In this document: positions 36,842 through 45,911 of the stretch, piece after piece
Position numbering within the stretch: position 1 is the first letter of the stretch
Layout: every line of letters starts with the position of its first letter
Source: Paenibacillus xylaniclasticus
Lineage (GTDB): Bacteria; Bacillota; Bacilli; Paenibacillales; Paenibacillaceae
DNA length: 64,000 nt
Assembly (NCBI RefSeq): GCF_004001065.1
Contig: NZ_BIML01000008.1
Span: forward strand, 1-64,000
Reading direction: 5' to 3'
Program-made: the position numbers and the translations under genes
The notes under the pieces: model-generated
Databases searched by the model: none
What the model was told of the DNA's origin: nothing
The model's input: only the letters and a program-made list of their open reading frames with translations

Positions 36842-37948
36842 ATGAACGGTAAAGCGGTCGTCATACCGGGCGGTAAGTATCGGCTGGAATGGAGCAAGCG
36901 GGGCGTCTCTCCTGCTTCTGGGTTTATCGTCTCTATCGGATCTGTGCTGCTTGCCCTGCTGTTCAGCAGTGTCTTAATCGCTCTGAACGGACTCAATCCA
37001 ATCAACGTGTTCGAGACGATGGGACGCGGTGCGTTCGGCTCGGCGAGCGGCATCAGCGAGACGCTTGTCAAAGCGATTCCGCTCTTGCTGTGCGGTCTTG
37101 GCGTTTCCTTCGCTTACCGCATCTCGATCTGGAACATCGGGGCGGAGGGACAATTCATTGCGGGGGCGATTGCGACGACTGCCGTCACAATTTATTGTCC
37201 GGGAATGCCGCATTGGACCTACCTCCCGCTCATGTTCGCTGCAGGCGCGGCGGCTGGCGGCATATGGGGGCTGCTGGCGGCGGTGCCGCGGACGCATTTT
37301 CAAGTGAATGAGCTCATTTCTTCCTTAATGCTGAATTACATAGCGCTGCTGCTGCTCGATTATTTCGTATATGGCCCATGGAAGGACCCGGCAGGCTTCA
37401 ATTTTCCCGGTACGCCGATGTTCGAGACGTGGATGCAGCTTGCAACGCTCGGAAGCGGCCGGCTGCATCTTGGGCTGTTCATCGGCCTTGGCGGCGTGTT
37501 CTTCTATTGGCTCATCCTGAATCGGATGCGGTGGGGCTACGAGCTGCGGCTGCTTGGCTCCAATCCGGAAGCAGCGCGGCATGCGGGCATATCCGTCACG
37601 AAGCAGATTTTGCTCGTCATGCTCATTAGCGGCGGTCTGGCAGGTGCCGCAGGGATGGCGGAAGTATCGGGTGTCTCCCACCGGCTGATGTATTCGATCT
37701 CGCCAGGCTACGGCTATACGGCGATCATCGTCGCTTGGCTCGCCAAGCTGAATCCATGGGGACTGATTGTCTCGTCGGTGCTGTGCGGCGCCGTAATCGT
37801 CGGCGGCTACAGTGTGCAGATGATCGGACTTCCCGCTTCGATGTCGCTTATCGTGCAAGGGGCGATTTTATTATTCCTTATTGGCGGGGAACAGCTGCGC
37901 AGCTACCGGATTCGGCTGCGCCTGGCGACCCGGACGGGAGGAGAGTAG
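36842..37948 (+). CDS. Nucleoside-type ABC permease 1 (NupP-like)
   Basis: 368 residues with eight to ten membrane helices, of the BPD_transp_2 family. Landmarks are FAYRISIWNIGAEGQFIAGAI, typical of guanosine/ribonucleoside permeases, and the cytoplasmic loop ELRLLGSNPEAARHAGISVTK. It pairs with the next gene's product to form the membrane channel. A GGAGGG site precedes ATG 36842. Likely substrates are nucleosides or related compounds, by family. Confidence 0.88.
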   Translation: MNGKAVVIPGGKYRLEWSKRGVSPASGFIVSIGSVLLALLFSSVLIALNGLNPINVFETMGRGAFGSASGISETLVKAIPLLLCGLGVSFAYRISIWNIGAEGQFIAGAIATTAVTIYCPGMPHWTYLPLMFAAGAAAGGIWGLLAAVPRTHFQVNELISSLMLNYIALLLLDYFVYGPWKDPAGFNFPGTPMFETWMQLATLGSGRLHLGLFIGLGGVFFYWLILNRMRWGYELRLLGSNPEAARHAGISVTKQILLVMLISGGLAGAAGMAEVSGVSHRLMYSISPGYGYTAIIVAWLAKLNPWGLIVSSVLCGAVIVGGYSVQMIGLPASMSLIVQGAILLFLIGGEQLRSYRIRLRLATRTGGE

Positions 37949-37949
37949 C

Positions 37950-38879
37950 ATGGACTTTGTTACAACGCTTCTCGCTGCTGCTTTGTCCGCCGGCACACCG
38001 CTGCTGTTCGCAACGCTTGGGGGCATTCTGTCGGAGCGGTGCGGTGTCATTTTTCTAGGGACAGAAGGGGTCATGCTGATGGGGGCTGTCGTCTCCATCA
38101 TCACGTTGTCGCGCACCGGTAGCTGGCAGCTTGCGATCGCGATGGCGATGTTCGCTGGTGCGGCATTCGGCGTGCTGCATGGTGTGCTGTGTGTATCGCT
38201 GAAAGCGAACCAGACGTTGTCTGGTATGGGGCTGACGCTGCTGGGCACCGGACTAAGCGCTTTTCTCGGGAAGCCATACGCGGGACTGCCCGTTCCATCC
38301 GGCATACCGAGGCTGAATATACCGATGCTGGAGAACGTCCCGCTGCTGGGCGATTTATTAGGGAGGCAGAATGTGCTCCTATGGGCAAGCCTCGTGCTGG
38401 TGATCGTCATGCAGGCTTATATTTTCCGTACGGGCTGGGGGCTAAAGCTGCGCGCCGTCGGAGACAGTCCGTCTACGGCAGATGCAATGGGCATTCGTGT
38501 GGCAGCTGTTCGATACGGGCATATAGCAGCGGGGGCGATGCTGATGGGGCTGGCCGGCGCTTATCTTGTGCTCGTCTTCTCTCCGAACTGGATGGAAGGA
38601 ATGACGGCCGGAAGAGGCTGGATTGCAGTAGTACTAGTAATATTCGCGCGCTGGAACCCGGTTCGTGCGCTGCTCGGCGCTTATTTGTTCGGTGCGTTCG
38701 AGGCGCTCGGCTATCGGATTCAGACTGTTACAGCAGCAATACCTCCATATTTTCTGAAAATGCTCCCATACCTCATTACGGTACTTGTTCTCATATTCAT
38801 CGGCTGGTATAACCGCAACAAGCCGTCCGGCCAGCCTCAATCGCTCGGTGTGTCTTATTATCGAGAGCAGCGAGTCTGA
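37950..38879 (+). CDS. Nucleoside-type ABC permease 2 (NupQ-like)
   Basis: 309 residues, a multi-helix BPD_transp_2 permease. Landmarks are GGILSERCGVIFLGTEGVMLMGA and LKLRAVGDSPSTADAMGIRVAAVRYG. The start is ATG 37950, after GGGAGGAGAG; the longer frame from 37881 overlaps the previous gene and is not supported. It is the last gene of the operon. The BMP-type substrate-binding lipoprotein that normally completes such transporters is absent from this neighbourhood. Confidence 0.88.
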   Translation: MDFVTTLLAAALSAGTPLLFATLGGILSERCGVIFLGTEGVMLMGAVVSIITLSRTGSWQLAIAMAMFAGAAFGVLHGVLCVSLKANQTLSGMGLTLLGTGLSAFLGKPYAGLPVPSGIPRLNIPMLENVPLLGDLLGRQNVLLWASLVLVIVMQAYIFRTGWGLKLRAVGDSPSTADAMGIRVAAVRYGHIAAGAMLMGLAGAYLVLVFSPNWMEGMTAGRGWIAVVLVIFARWNPVRALLGAYLFGAFEALGYRIQTVTAAIPPYFLKMLPYLITVLVLIFIGWYNRNKPSGQPQSLGVSYYREQRV

Positions 38880-38893
38880 GTCGTACTTGAGTT

Positions 38894-38956
38894 AAAAACC
38901 GCTGAAGCGTATAGCATATTCCGGGATACGGATGTGCCGCGATCAGCGGTTTTTCG
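38894..38956 (+). terminator. Terminator after the nucleoside transporter operon
   Basis: A perfect 12-bp stem (AAAAACCGCTGA / TCAGCGGTTTTT) that supplies its own T run. It could also serve the convergent minus-strand gene. Confidence 0.85.
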
Positions 38957-38981
38957 TTATTCGCCCCTGCTGCATGCACTT

Positions 38982-39608
38982 CTATCCCGTATATTTCACA
39001 TGCTGCAGCAGTTGACGCCAATAATGATCGTTCGCGTTCCAAATGTCGACCTGGCTCGGAAGCGTAACCGCGCATGTATGCTTATGCGTCCAGTGATCCT
39101 CGATCAGCCCGGGAACCGGATTGTGATTAACGAGCAGAATATGAAATTCATGCTTTACGATGGCGCTAAGCGCCTGCTCCAGCTCTAACGCTTCATGCGG
39201 ATAGCCGCCCGTTCGAATGAACAGAATGCGCTTGCAGGTTGCCGCCTTATGCAGAAAACGTTCGATCCGCCGATCCATTTTTTTGCGGAAGGCATCGTAA
39301 TCGGTCAAGCTCGTCGCACTGTTGCGTTTCAACGGAAAATCATGGACGATGACCATTCCGTTCGCCAAATCTCTTAACAGCAAAAAATCGCCGAAAGGAC
39401 CTTCGCTTACGAGATTATGGCGAAGTCCGAAATCCGCAAACCTTTTGTTGATCATCTGAGTGACATCCTTGAGATGATCGGTATGGACCCAATCCAGAAC
39501 GCCGGTGTATGGCCGGATTCCGTTGCGTTCGAGCTGGATGGAGGGCAGGCAGTTCATGCCAAGACTAAAGATCGCATCGTATGAGCCGGCAATTTCTTTC
39601 AGCTCCAT
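38982..39608 (-). CDS. DUF1796-type papain-like protein
   Basis: 208 residues, cytosolic. The opening DAIFSLGMNCLPSIQLERNGIR, then TGVLDWVHTDHL, and NGMVIVHDFPLKRN follow the pattern of DUF1796, a family annotated as putative papain-like cysteine peptidases. The cysteine in GMNC, the D-W pair and the HDF histidine fit a Cys-His arrangement. It is found in spore-formers next to glycosyltransferases and methyltransferases. AAAGGAGG precedes ATG 39608. The biological role is unknown. Confidence 0.7.
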   Translation of the reverse strand: MELKEIAGSYDAIFSLGMNCLPSIQLERNGIRPYTGVLDWVHTDHLKDVTQMINKRFADFGLRHNLVSEGPFGDFLLLRDLANGMVIVHDFPLKRNSATSLTDYDAFRKKMDRRIERFLHKAATCKRILFIRTGGYPHEALELEQALSAIVKHEFHILLVNHNPVPGLIEDHWTHKHTCAVTLPSQVDIWNANDHYWRQLLQHVKYTG

Positions 39609-39738
39609 ATGCAGACCTCCTTTCTTTCAGACTGTTAATCTATCCTATGTCAGCAAGTCTATGCCCGTACGGGCAATCGCGGCCAAGCATATACTAGATA
39701 GAACAATAGACAGGAGACAGTTGAAGACCGAGAGGAGA

Positions 39739-40131
39739 ATGACGTACAAGATGAAGGAGCAGGCGGAATTTAGGCTGGACAGACATCAGATCGTCCCTTT
39801 TCTGTTGACCGAATGGGAGCTGCCGATTGCACAGCTAACGTTGACGACGAGTAAGCCGGGTTGTAACGTTCGGCTCACGTTCGAGATCGGCTGGAGCAAG
39901 CCGATTACGGCTGATCTGGGTGAGATGGAGATCGTCATCCGTGCCTCGTCCAGCTCGGGACCCGAGCTGTTCCGCATTTCAGAGATGTGTCATTGGCATG
40001 CCATGATGACGATGGATTGCGATGTAGCTGCACAAGAAGCCGGAGCGCATACGTATTGGCTGAATGCATGTTCAGCCGGCCGCCGGGCGATCCTTGACGG
40101 GCCTGTCATTATGCGTGCCATTGTGCTATAG
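39739..40131 (+). CDS. Uncharacterised small protein
   Basis: 130 residues from ATG 39739 (126 from ATG 39751); the single AGAGGAG site lies 1 and 13 nt before them, so the start is open. No signal peptide or membrane segment. The alternating hydrophobic pattern (LPIAQLTLTTSKPGCNVRLTFEIGW, EMEIVIRASSSSGPELFRI, GPVIMRAIVL) suggests a compact beta-sandwich. I do not recognise the family. It precedes the FkbM methyltransferase gene by 46 nt on the same strand and may be cotranscribed with it; a spore-surface or coat role is only a guess. Confidence 0.55.
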   Translation: MTYKMKEQAEFRLDRHQIVPFLLTEWELPIAQLTLTTSKPGCNVRLTFEIGWSKPITADLGEMEIVIRASSSSGPELFRISEMCHWHAMMTMDCDVAAQEAGAHTYWLNACSAGRRAILDGPVIMRAIVL

Positions 40132-40177
40132 CTTGGATTCCAGATTCCCCAGATTCCCATAAGGAGGAAAATAAAAT

Positions 40178-40957
40178 ATGACGAATAAATCAACGTATCT
40201 TCGGTTGCCGAATCATCCGCATCCATTCCTGTTAACAGGCAGCGCGAGCGATCAGGTGTTGGCCGGGATTGAGAAAAGCGGCGGTTATTATGAGCCGCAT
40301 GTTATGAATGCTTTGCAGCATATACTGAAGCCGGACAGCGTCTGCCTTGATATCGGGGCTAATATCGGGGCGATTTCGATAGCGATGAGCGCTTATGCCA
40401 GACAGGGACGCGTGTATGCGTTCGAGCCGTCAGCTATGAACTTTCATTATATGTCCTACAATGCACAGCTTAATGGCGGAGGAATTATTGAGCCGGTGAG
40501 GCTCGGGGTATTCGACCGCAATATGGAGATGCAGTTCTCGTATATCGATTTCGGCGGCGCGTGGTCGCATCTGACGACGGAGCATGCGGAGCGGGGCATT
40601 CAGGAGACCGTTCAATGCGTTCGAATTGACGATTGGGCTGAGCAGAAAGGGCTGAAGCGGCTCGATTTAATTAAGCTGGACGTCGAAGGTGCTGAGGTGC
40701 CGGCGCTGCGCGGGATGGAGAAGACGATTTCGGCCTTCAAGCCGGACCTGATCGTCGAGTTTAATCCCGGGGCTCAGCTTACGATTTTTAAGGAAGACCC
40801 GGCTATTCTATATCAAACATTGAGGAAATTATATCCTCATCTGTACATTATCGACTTTAATTATACGGTTCCTCGACTTGCTTCTTATGAACAACTGATG
40901 GCGATGTTCGTTGGCGGACGTGAGGTTGTCGATTTGTATTGCACGTTTAAAGGCTGA
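40178..40957 (+). CDS. FkbM family methyltransferase
   Basis: 259 residues. A SAM-dependent methyltransferase of the FkbM group. SAM-binding motif I is VCLDIGANIGAISIAMSAYA (about 55-74), followed by GRVYAFEPSAMNF, and the family signature DLIKLDVEGAEVPALRGM (about 163-180). FkbM enzymes O-methylate sugars or small molecules. Start: AAGGAGG then 8 nt to ATG 40178. Its neighbours (DUF1796, the glycosyltransferase operon a few kb on) suggest methylation of a surface glycan, which is inference. Confidence 0.88.
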   Translation: MTNKSTYLRLPNHPHPFLLTGSASDQVLAGIEKSGGYYEPHVMNALQHILKPDSVCLDIGANIGAISIAMSAYARQGRVYAFEPSAMNFHYMSYNAQLNGGGIIEPVRLGVFDRNMEMQFSYIDFGGAWSHLTTEHAERGIQETVQCVRIDDWAEQKGLKRLDLIKLDVEGAEVPALRGMEKTISAFKPDLIVEFNPGAQLTIFKEDPAILYQTLRKLYPHLYIIDFNYTVPRLASYEQLMAMFVGGREVVDLYCTFKG

Positions 40958-41025
40958 ATGTTCTGAAAAAGGTGAGAAGTGGTCTGAGAATCCTCTAATC
41001 TTTTCCAGAAACTGATTCATGCTTG

Positions 41026-41046
41026 TCTTATCCCCCCGTGATAAGA
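41026..41046 (+). promoter_or_regulatory. Short hairpin upstream of the CAP-domain gene
   Basis: TCTTATC and GATAAGA are perfect 7-bp arms around a 7-nt loop (CCCCCGT), about 80 nt before the CAP-domain start. There is no T run. It may be an operator or an mRNA element; I cannot assign it. Confidence 0.3.
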
Positions 41047-41124
41047 TAGATGGCATCGAAAAGGAGACGACTTGTATCGCTTCTTGTTTCGAACGACATT
41101 TACCGATCCGGGGAGGACGAAAAC

Positions 41125-41814
41125 ATGAACATGCAGTATATTCGCAAGACGATTGCAGGCGCCGTTATCGCAGGTATGGCTTTCGCAGGCTTCGGAGTCG
41201 CGGGACAGTCGGCTTCCGCAGCACCCGTCGTTACGACGAAATATACAACGATTACGACAGGCAGCTTGAGCGAGTTGCAAAAAATCGCCGCACAATATGG
41301 TATTCAATTCGATTGGAATCAAATATGGAGCCAATATAACGGAGGAACGGTGACGAAGCCAAGTACGGGCACGACTGCGCCAAGTACGGGTACGCCGAAG
41401 CCGAGCACCAGCACGTCCACGCCAAGTACAGGTACTTCTACGAGCGTTAGCGCTTATGCGCAGCAAGTGGTTAATCTCGTAAACCAAGAGCGGGCGAAGG
41501 CAGGCCTGTCCGCGCTGACGAGCGACTCGCTCCTTACGAAGGTTGCTGCTGACAAAGCGAAGGATATGTACACGAACAATTACTTCAGCCACACGTCGCC
41601 AACTTACGGCTCGCCATTTGACATGATGCGCTCCTACGGCGTGAAATACTCGTATGCAGGCGAGAACATCGCGAAGGGTCAGAGGACGCCGCAGGAAGTT
41701 ATGAACGCGTGGATGAACAGCGCCGGCCATAAAGCGAACATTTTGAGCAAAAACTTTACGAAAATCGGCGTCGCTTACTACAACGGCGAATGGGTACAAG
41801 AATTTACGGGCTAA
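41125..41814 (+). CDS. Secreted CAP-domain protein (YkwD-like)
   Basis: 229 residues. A signal peptide is cut near ASA-AP (about residue 34). Residues about 45-75 form a small N-terminal helical segment. A Pro/Ser/Thr-rich repeat linker follows (KPSTGT, PSTGTPKPST; about 78-110). The CAP (SCP/PR-1) domain runs from about 112 to the end: QQVVNLVNQERAKAGL, YFSHTSPTYGSPFDMMRSYG, AGENIAKGQRTPQEVMNAWMNSAGHKANIL and KIGVAYYNGEWVQEF. The CAP histidines and glutamates are present. YkwD-type proteins sit in the cell envelope or spore. GGGGAGG precedes ATG 41125. It is a single gene with its own terminator. Confidence 0.88.
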   Translation: MNMQYIRKTIAGAVIAGMAFAGFGVAGQSASAAPVVTTKYTTITTGSLSELQKIAAQYGIQFDWNQIWSQYNGGTVTKPSTGTTAPSTGTPKPSTSTSTPSTGTSTSVSAYAQQVVNLVNQERAKAGLSALTSDSLLTKVAADKAKDMYTNNYFSHTSPTYGSPFDMMRSYGVKYSYAGENIAKGQRTPQEVMNAWMNSAGHKANILSKNFTKIGVAYYNGEWVQEFTG

Positions 41815-41879
41815 GTGTCCATCTATATAATGAAGAAAAAATTAATGATTGGTAATGATAGGGCTATTCCGTATTATAC

Positions 41880-41933
41880 AGCGATCTCTTCCCGGTTTTC
41901 TGCTGGGGAGAGATCGCTTTTTTATGGAATCAG
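41880..41933 (+). terminator. Terminator after the CAP-domain gene
   Basis: AGCGATCTCTTCCC pairs with GGGGAGAGATCGCT over a loop of about 20 nt, followed by seven Ts. On the other strand it lies just past the end of the convergent gerC-type gene. Confidence 0.9.
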
Positions 41934-41935
41934 CA

Positions 41936-43072
41936 TCAAGGTGAAAGCTTATATCTACCAGAGTATACGATTTGTACATTAACATTGATATTTCGTAAGG
42001 AATCTTTGTTAAGCACAGTATCGGATGCAATCCGCTTCCATTCATCAGGATTTTTGCGAAAAAGAAATTCTCCCAGATTATAAATATCTATTTTCTTTTC
42101 GAACGCATTTTGAAAGGTATGCCTAATTTGTTGTTCGATTTCTTTTTGAGCCAACTGCGTAAGTTCTTGCTCCGTAATTTTTGTATGTATCTCGTTTACT
42201 CCAGCCTTCACCCTGATGGAAATATCGAAATATGCTTTGTCATATTTAACCCATGATTTTACATTGTATTCGGGTTTTTCAGCGACGAGAACTGCAACGA
42301 GCTTATTATCAGTAAACAAGTTAATGGGAAGCCGAATGGTATGTTTATTCAGCCATGGCATTCCTTTTATTTCTTCGAGGCTCATGCGTGCGTAGTAGTT
42401 ATCCTCATCGTATATTTGAATGCCTGAATATCTAAGCAACTCATGCGGTTTTTGATTTTCTTTCCACTGACCCTTTCGGATAGAAACTTCTGGTATGTAG
42501 CTTATCTTCGCTTTTTCGTTTGAATCCAGAACAAAATTTTGAATACGGATCGGAGCGAGAATTGAACGCTGCCGATAATTTTGTTCGGGGTTATGCAGAA
42601 TCGATGCTTTTGGCGATAATCTGAAAAATGGAGTCGCAACTAAGATCTCATCGAGAGGGTCGCGCGTACTGAATACCCACGCTAAGTACCTGATCTCACG
42701 ATATCGGTTAATCAGTTCCAGCACTTCACCGACTTTTCTTTCCTTCAATAACCTTTCGCTAAACAATATGGCAGAGATTTGTCCCCAGTTTAACCTTTGT
42801 TGCGAAGTGCTGTATAAATCATTCGCTGCGTCTGTAAATGAGATACCTATTCCTTTACCGATCCAGACCGGGGGCTGTTCCGCCTTCTGTTGCCCTTCCA
42901 ATTTGGCGACTGTCGAGTAATCGAGCATTTGCGCATAAATGATGTACTGACCATCCACATAGTCAATTCCAACGGCCGTTGCATAATTCATGTTTTGCAA
43001 TTCATATTTACTCCAGCATCCGGTGAGAATGCAGGGGAGCAAGAGAAGAGCGGCACATTTGTGTACGTTCAT
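41936..43072 (-). CDS. Germinant receptor lipoprotein, GerC type
   Basis: 378 residues. A lipoprotein signal ends in LTGC (Cys about 19), anchoring it to the outer face of the spore inner membrane. The body follows the Ger(x)C family: GCWSKYELQNMNYATAVGIDY, FTDAANDLYSTSQQRLNWGQISAILFSERLL and a C-terminal domain ending NVNVQIVYSGRY. It is the last gene of the receptor operon and overlaps the gerA-type gene by 4 nt. Confidence 0.92.
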   Translation of the reverse strand: MNVHKCAALLLLPCILTGCWSKYELQNMNYATAVGIDYVDGQYIIYAQMLDYSTVAKLEGQQKAEQPPVWIGKGIGISFTDAANDLYSTSQQRLNWGQISAILFSERLLKERKVGEVLELINRYREIRYLAWVFSTRDPLDEILVATPFFRLSPKASILHNPEQNYRQRSILAPIRIQNFVLDSNEKAKISYIPEVSIRKGQWKENQKPHELLRYSGIQIYDEDNYYARMSLEEIKGMPWLNKHTIRLPINLFTDNKLVAVLVAEKPEYNVKSWVKYDKAYFDISIRVKAGVNEIHTKITEQELTQLAQKEIEQQIRHTFQNAFEKKIDIYNLGEFLFRKNPDEWKRIASDTVLNKDSLRNINVNVQIVYSGRYKLSP

Positions 43073-44595
43073 GTCTGACCATCCCCTTGGCGTGTGGAAT
43101 CTTGAGTGTTTAGCATGTCAGGGCGGGTTTTCCGCCATTTCCAAGGTAAACGAAACAACGCATTGGAGAAATCTTTGAATGGAGGCGAAACCGGTGCCAG
43201 GTAAGGCAAACCGCATGAATGTAAAGAAGCTAGGTGAGTTATTACAATAAACAATGCAAGTAAGAAACCATAGATCCCCATAATCGATGACAAAGCGAAC
43301 AGAAAAAAACGCAAAATGCTTATTGTCCCAGACAGTGACTGGCTGGATAAAGTTGATCCGAATACTTGCGTAATTGCACCTATAACAACGATGCCGGGTG
43401 ACAAAAATCCTGCACGAATAGCCGCATCTCCTAGAATGAGCCCTCCTACTACCGTAACCGTAGACCCAACTGCAGTAGGCAATCGAATACCGGCTTCCCG
43501 CAATATTTCCAAAAAGATGAGCGCGATTAACATTTCACCTGTCAAGCCAAGAGGAATACCTAGCCGGTTAACGCCAATTGTTGCAAGAAGGTAATAGGGC
43601 AGTTGGTCTTGATGATACGCAAGAATTGCGACCCAAAAACCAGGTAGCATAAGCGATACGCATAATCCAAGCAAACGAAGCGTTTGTCCAAACGTAGCAG
43701 ACAAAGCAGTAAAGTGAATGTCTTCTGGTGTTTTCAGAAGCAGGAACAAATTGGCCGGAGCAATCAAAGCAGCTGGGGTACCATCCACTAACAGCGCTAC
43801 ACGTCCATTCATCATGCAGTTCACGGCAAAGTCTGGTCTTCCCGTATAGCCCATCAAAGGAAACAATGCTTTGGTCGGTTCCATTAGCTCTTCCAGTTGA
43901 GTGGCGCTGAATACACCGTCAATGTGAAGGCGATCCAATTTCGTCTTGATTTCTTGGACAATTTTCGGATCAACAATGTCTCTCATATAGAGAATTGCAA
44001 TGTTTGTTTTTGTTCGGACACCTACTGTTTTCGTTTCGTATACCATGCTGGTTGACTTGATTCGTTTTCGAATTAATGCGACATTGACGCCGAGTTCCTC
44101 AACAAAACCGTCTTTCGGCCCGCGAATGGAGACTTCAATATTGGATTCTTCGGGCTGACGTGCCGGCTTTTTCGATATGTCGAGGGAGAACAATAAAGTT
44201 AGCGCCGGAATAAACAACAGCAATTTTCCTTCAAAAATCTCCGTTTCGGATTGCTGCTCCCACTCTTCGGAAGAAATGCTCTCAAGCTGTAATTGGCTTG
44301 ACTCTAGAATTTCCTGATTGTTGTGAAAACCGAGATTCTCATAATACCGAGTCAAGTGAGGAAGCACCACATCCTGAATGAGCTGCTGATTGTCACATAA
44401 TCCACTGCAATACAATGCAACGATCCTCGATTGATCGTCCCCAGCTACTAATTTATAGACATGATGACTTACATCACAGCACATCTGAAAATGTTGAATA
44501 AGGTTTTGCTCATTCAGAGGCCGTGAATCGCGCGGCACTTTTAGTTTAGATGACTTTCCGTCCTTCGATCGATTATTTTTGAAGAAATTCCTCAT
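43069..44595 (-). CDS. Germinant receptor A subunit, GerA type
   Basis: 508 residues. A cytosolic N-terminal domain (to about 260) precedes four or five membrane helices. Family landmarks are EVSIRGPKDGFVEELGVNVALIRKRIKS, VYETKTVGVRTKTNIAILYMRDI, MNGRVALLVDGTPAALIAPANLFLL and SLSGTISILRFFLFALSSIMGIYG. Together with the B and C subunits it detects a germinant such as an amino acid or sugar. It overlaps both neighbours by 4 nt. Confidence 0.93.
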   Translation of the reverse strand: MRNFFKNNRSKDGKSSKLKVPRDSRPLNEQNLIQHFQMCCDVSHHVYKLVAGDDQSRIVALYCSGLCDNQQLIQDVVLPHLTRYYENLGFHNNQEILESSQLQLESISSEEWEQQSETEIFEGKLLLFIPALTLLFSLDISKKPARQPEESNIEVSIRGPKDGFVEELGVNVALIRKRIKSTSMVYETKTVGVRTKTNIAILYMRDIVDPKIVQEIKTKLDRLHIDGVFSATQLEELMEPTKALFPLMGYTGRPDFAVNCMMNGRVALLVDGTPAALIAPANLFLLLKTPEDIHFTALSATFGQTLRLLGLCVSLMLPGFWVAILAYHQDQLPYYLLATIGVNRLGIPLGLTGEMLIALIFLEILREAGIRLPTAVGSTVTVVGGLILGDAAIRAGFLSPGIVVIGAITQVFGSTLSSQSLSGTISILRFFLFALSSIMGIYGFLLALFIVITHLASLHSCGLPYLAPVSPPFKDFSNALFRLPWKWRKTRPDMLNTQDSTRQGDGQT

Positions 44596-45734
44596 CTTCT
44601 CTCACATACTCCTTTATGCCGTGTTGAAATAAATATTCCCGAGATGTACACGAGCATGGCGCCAAGGGTAAAGATACAAAACGAAGGGAAGTAATATCGA
44701 CTAAGCAAATCTTGAAATAACATATCGCTTATCGGCAACATTGTCGCAACCAGCATACCTAAGGCACCCAGGAACATAGGCAACGACCTATACTTTTGCA
44801 ATTTCCACAGCTCGCTTAATAGAAACAGAGAAAGGGAAAGTCGAATATACATACCGGATAACCATTGGTAAATCGAAAAAAAATCAACATGCTCGACATA
44901 TTCGCCTAGTCGAACCATCCTCCATTGTGCGTATGATGGATATCGTTGATGTGCCGCCTCATCAGGCCCAAACATGGAAATTGAACCTATTATAGGATCC
45001 GCCATAAGCCCGCATAGTAAGACGCACATCACCATTAAGCTTTTGAAACCCGGCTTCTTTGTTAATTTGTGCTGAAATAAGATAAGCACCATCAACTCCA
45101 ACAATCCCCCAGCCGCGTACGGAACACCTTTCCAAATTGGAGGTGTTCCGTTCTCTAACAGGGGCAAAAGCAGGGTGTAGTCTTTATATTGAATGTTTGT
45201 AGCCATGACAAGACTGCCTAGAATAATAACAAAAGGCAACAATACTCCGCTAAAAATTGCAATGGTGCGAAGCCCTTGAAATGCCGCAAAAAAACATCCA
45301 ATTAGCGTTGTGCCAGCAAGAACAAGCATAGGGGTTTGAGGCATATACGTTGCAATCGTCCATGTTGTAGTATCCTTTAAGGAAATGAACCCCATAAACC
45401 ATACAAGTACACTGTGTAGAGCCATTAAGGCTGCTGAGAAAAATGTTCCGAAGTGTTTCGTTAACCAATCCTTAACATGCATGCCGTTCATGTTGTTTAG
45501 GATAATGCTCAGAATGCCGACCCATATTGGTGAACAGATTAATACAAGAATCACTACAAGCCAGGCATCTCGTCCCGATGCACCAAGCAGCAAAGGGGTG
45601 ATGATAACATGGTTGAGCAAACCTACTGAAAGCAAAATGATTATGTATGACTGTAACACTGAAATTTTTTGCATTAACTCATCGCATCTCCATAAAGTTC
45701 CGTCTTTAATTTTGTAGAATGAACTTCGAAGCAT
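44592..45734 (-). CDS. Germinant receptor B subunit, GerB type permease
   Basis: 380 residues with about ten membrane helices, in the amino-acid/polyamine transporter fold of spore germination permeases. It includes the family-like stretch WTIATYMPQTPMLVLAGTTLIGCFFAAFQGLRTIA. It is the first gene of the operon, giving the order B-A-C instead of the more common A-B-C. The start ATG 45734 has only a weak GGGA. The upstream stretch 45735-45911 holds no gene but contains a long inverted repeat. Confidence 0.92.
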   Translation of the reverse strand: MLRSSFYKIKDGTLWRCDELMQKISVLQSYIIILLSVGLLNHVIITPLLLGASGRDAWLVVILVLICSPIWVGILSIILNNMNGMHVKDWLTKHFGTFFSAALMALHSVLVWFMGFISLKDTTTWTIATYMPQTPMLVLAGTTLIGCFFAAFQGLRTIAIFSGVLLPFVIILGSLVMATNIQYKDYTLLLPLLENGTPPIWKGVPYAAGGLLELMVLILFQHKLTKKPGFKSLMVMCVLLCGLMADPIIGSISMFGPDEAAHQRYPSYAQWRMVRLGEYVEHVDFFSIYQWLSGMYIRLSLSLFLLSELWKLQKYRSLPMFLGALGMLVATMLPISDMLFQDLLSRYYFPSFCIFTLGAMLVYISGIFISTRHKGVCERR

Positions 45735-45812
45735 TTATTCCCATATTGTCTCATTAAGAACGCATTTGTATACTGGATTCGTCTTTGTGAGAGAAGTGTC
45801 AGCGTTCGCCTT

Positions 45813-45870
45813 TGTTTTCGGATTCTTACCATTGGACGGTATTATATGAATTCAGAAGAATCCGAAAACA
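45813..45870. repeat. 15-bp perfect inverted repeat upstream of the ger operon
   Basis: TGTTTTCGGATTCTT (45813-45827) and AAGAATCCGAAAACA (45856-45870) are perfect complements around a 28-nt spacer. Neither strand has a T run after the stem, so it is not a canonical terminator. It lies between the end of the glycosyltransferase operon and the start of the ger operon, both on the minus strand. Confidence 0.7.
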
Positions 45871-45911
45871 ACAGCGATCGGAAGAACATTCGTATGCGAA
45901 AGCGACACCGA

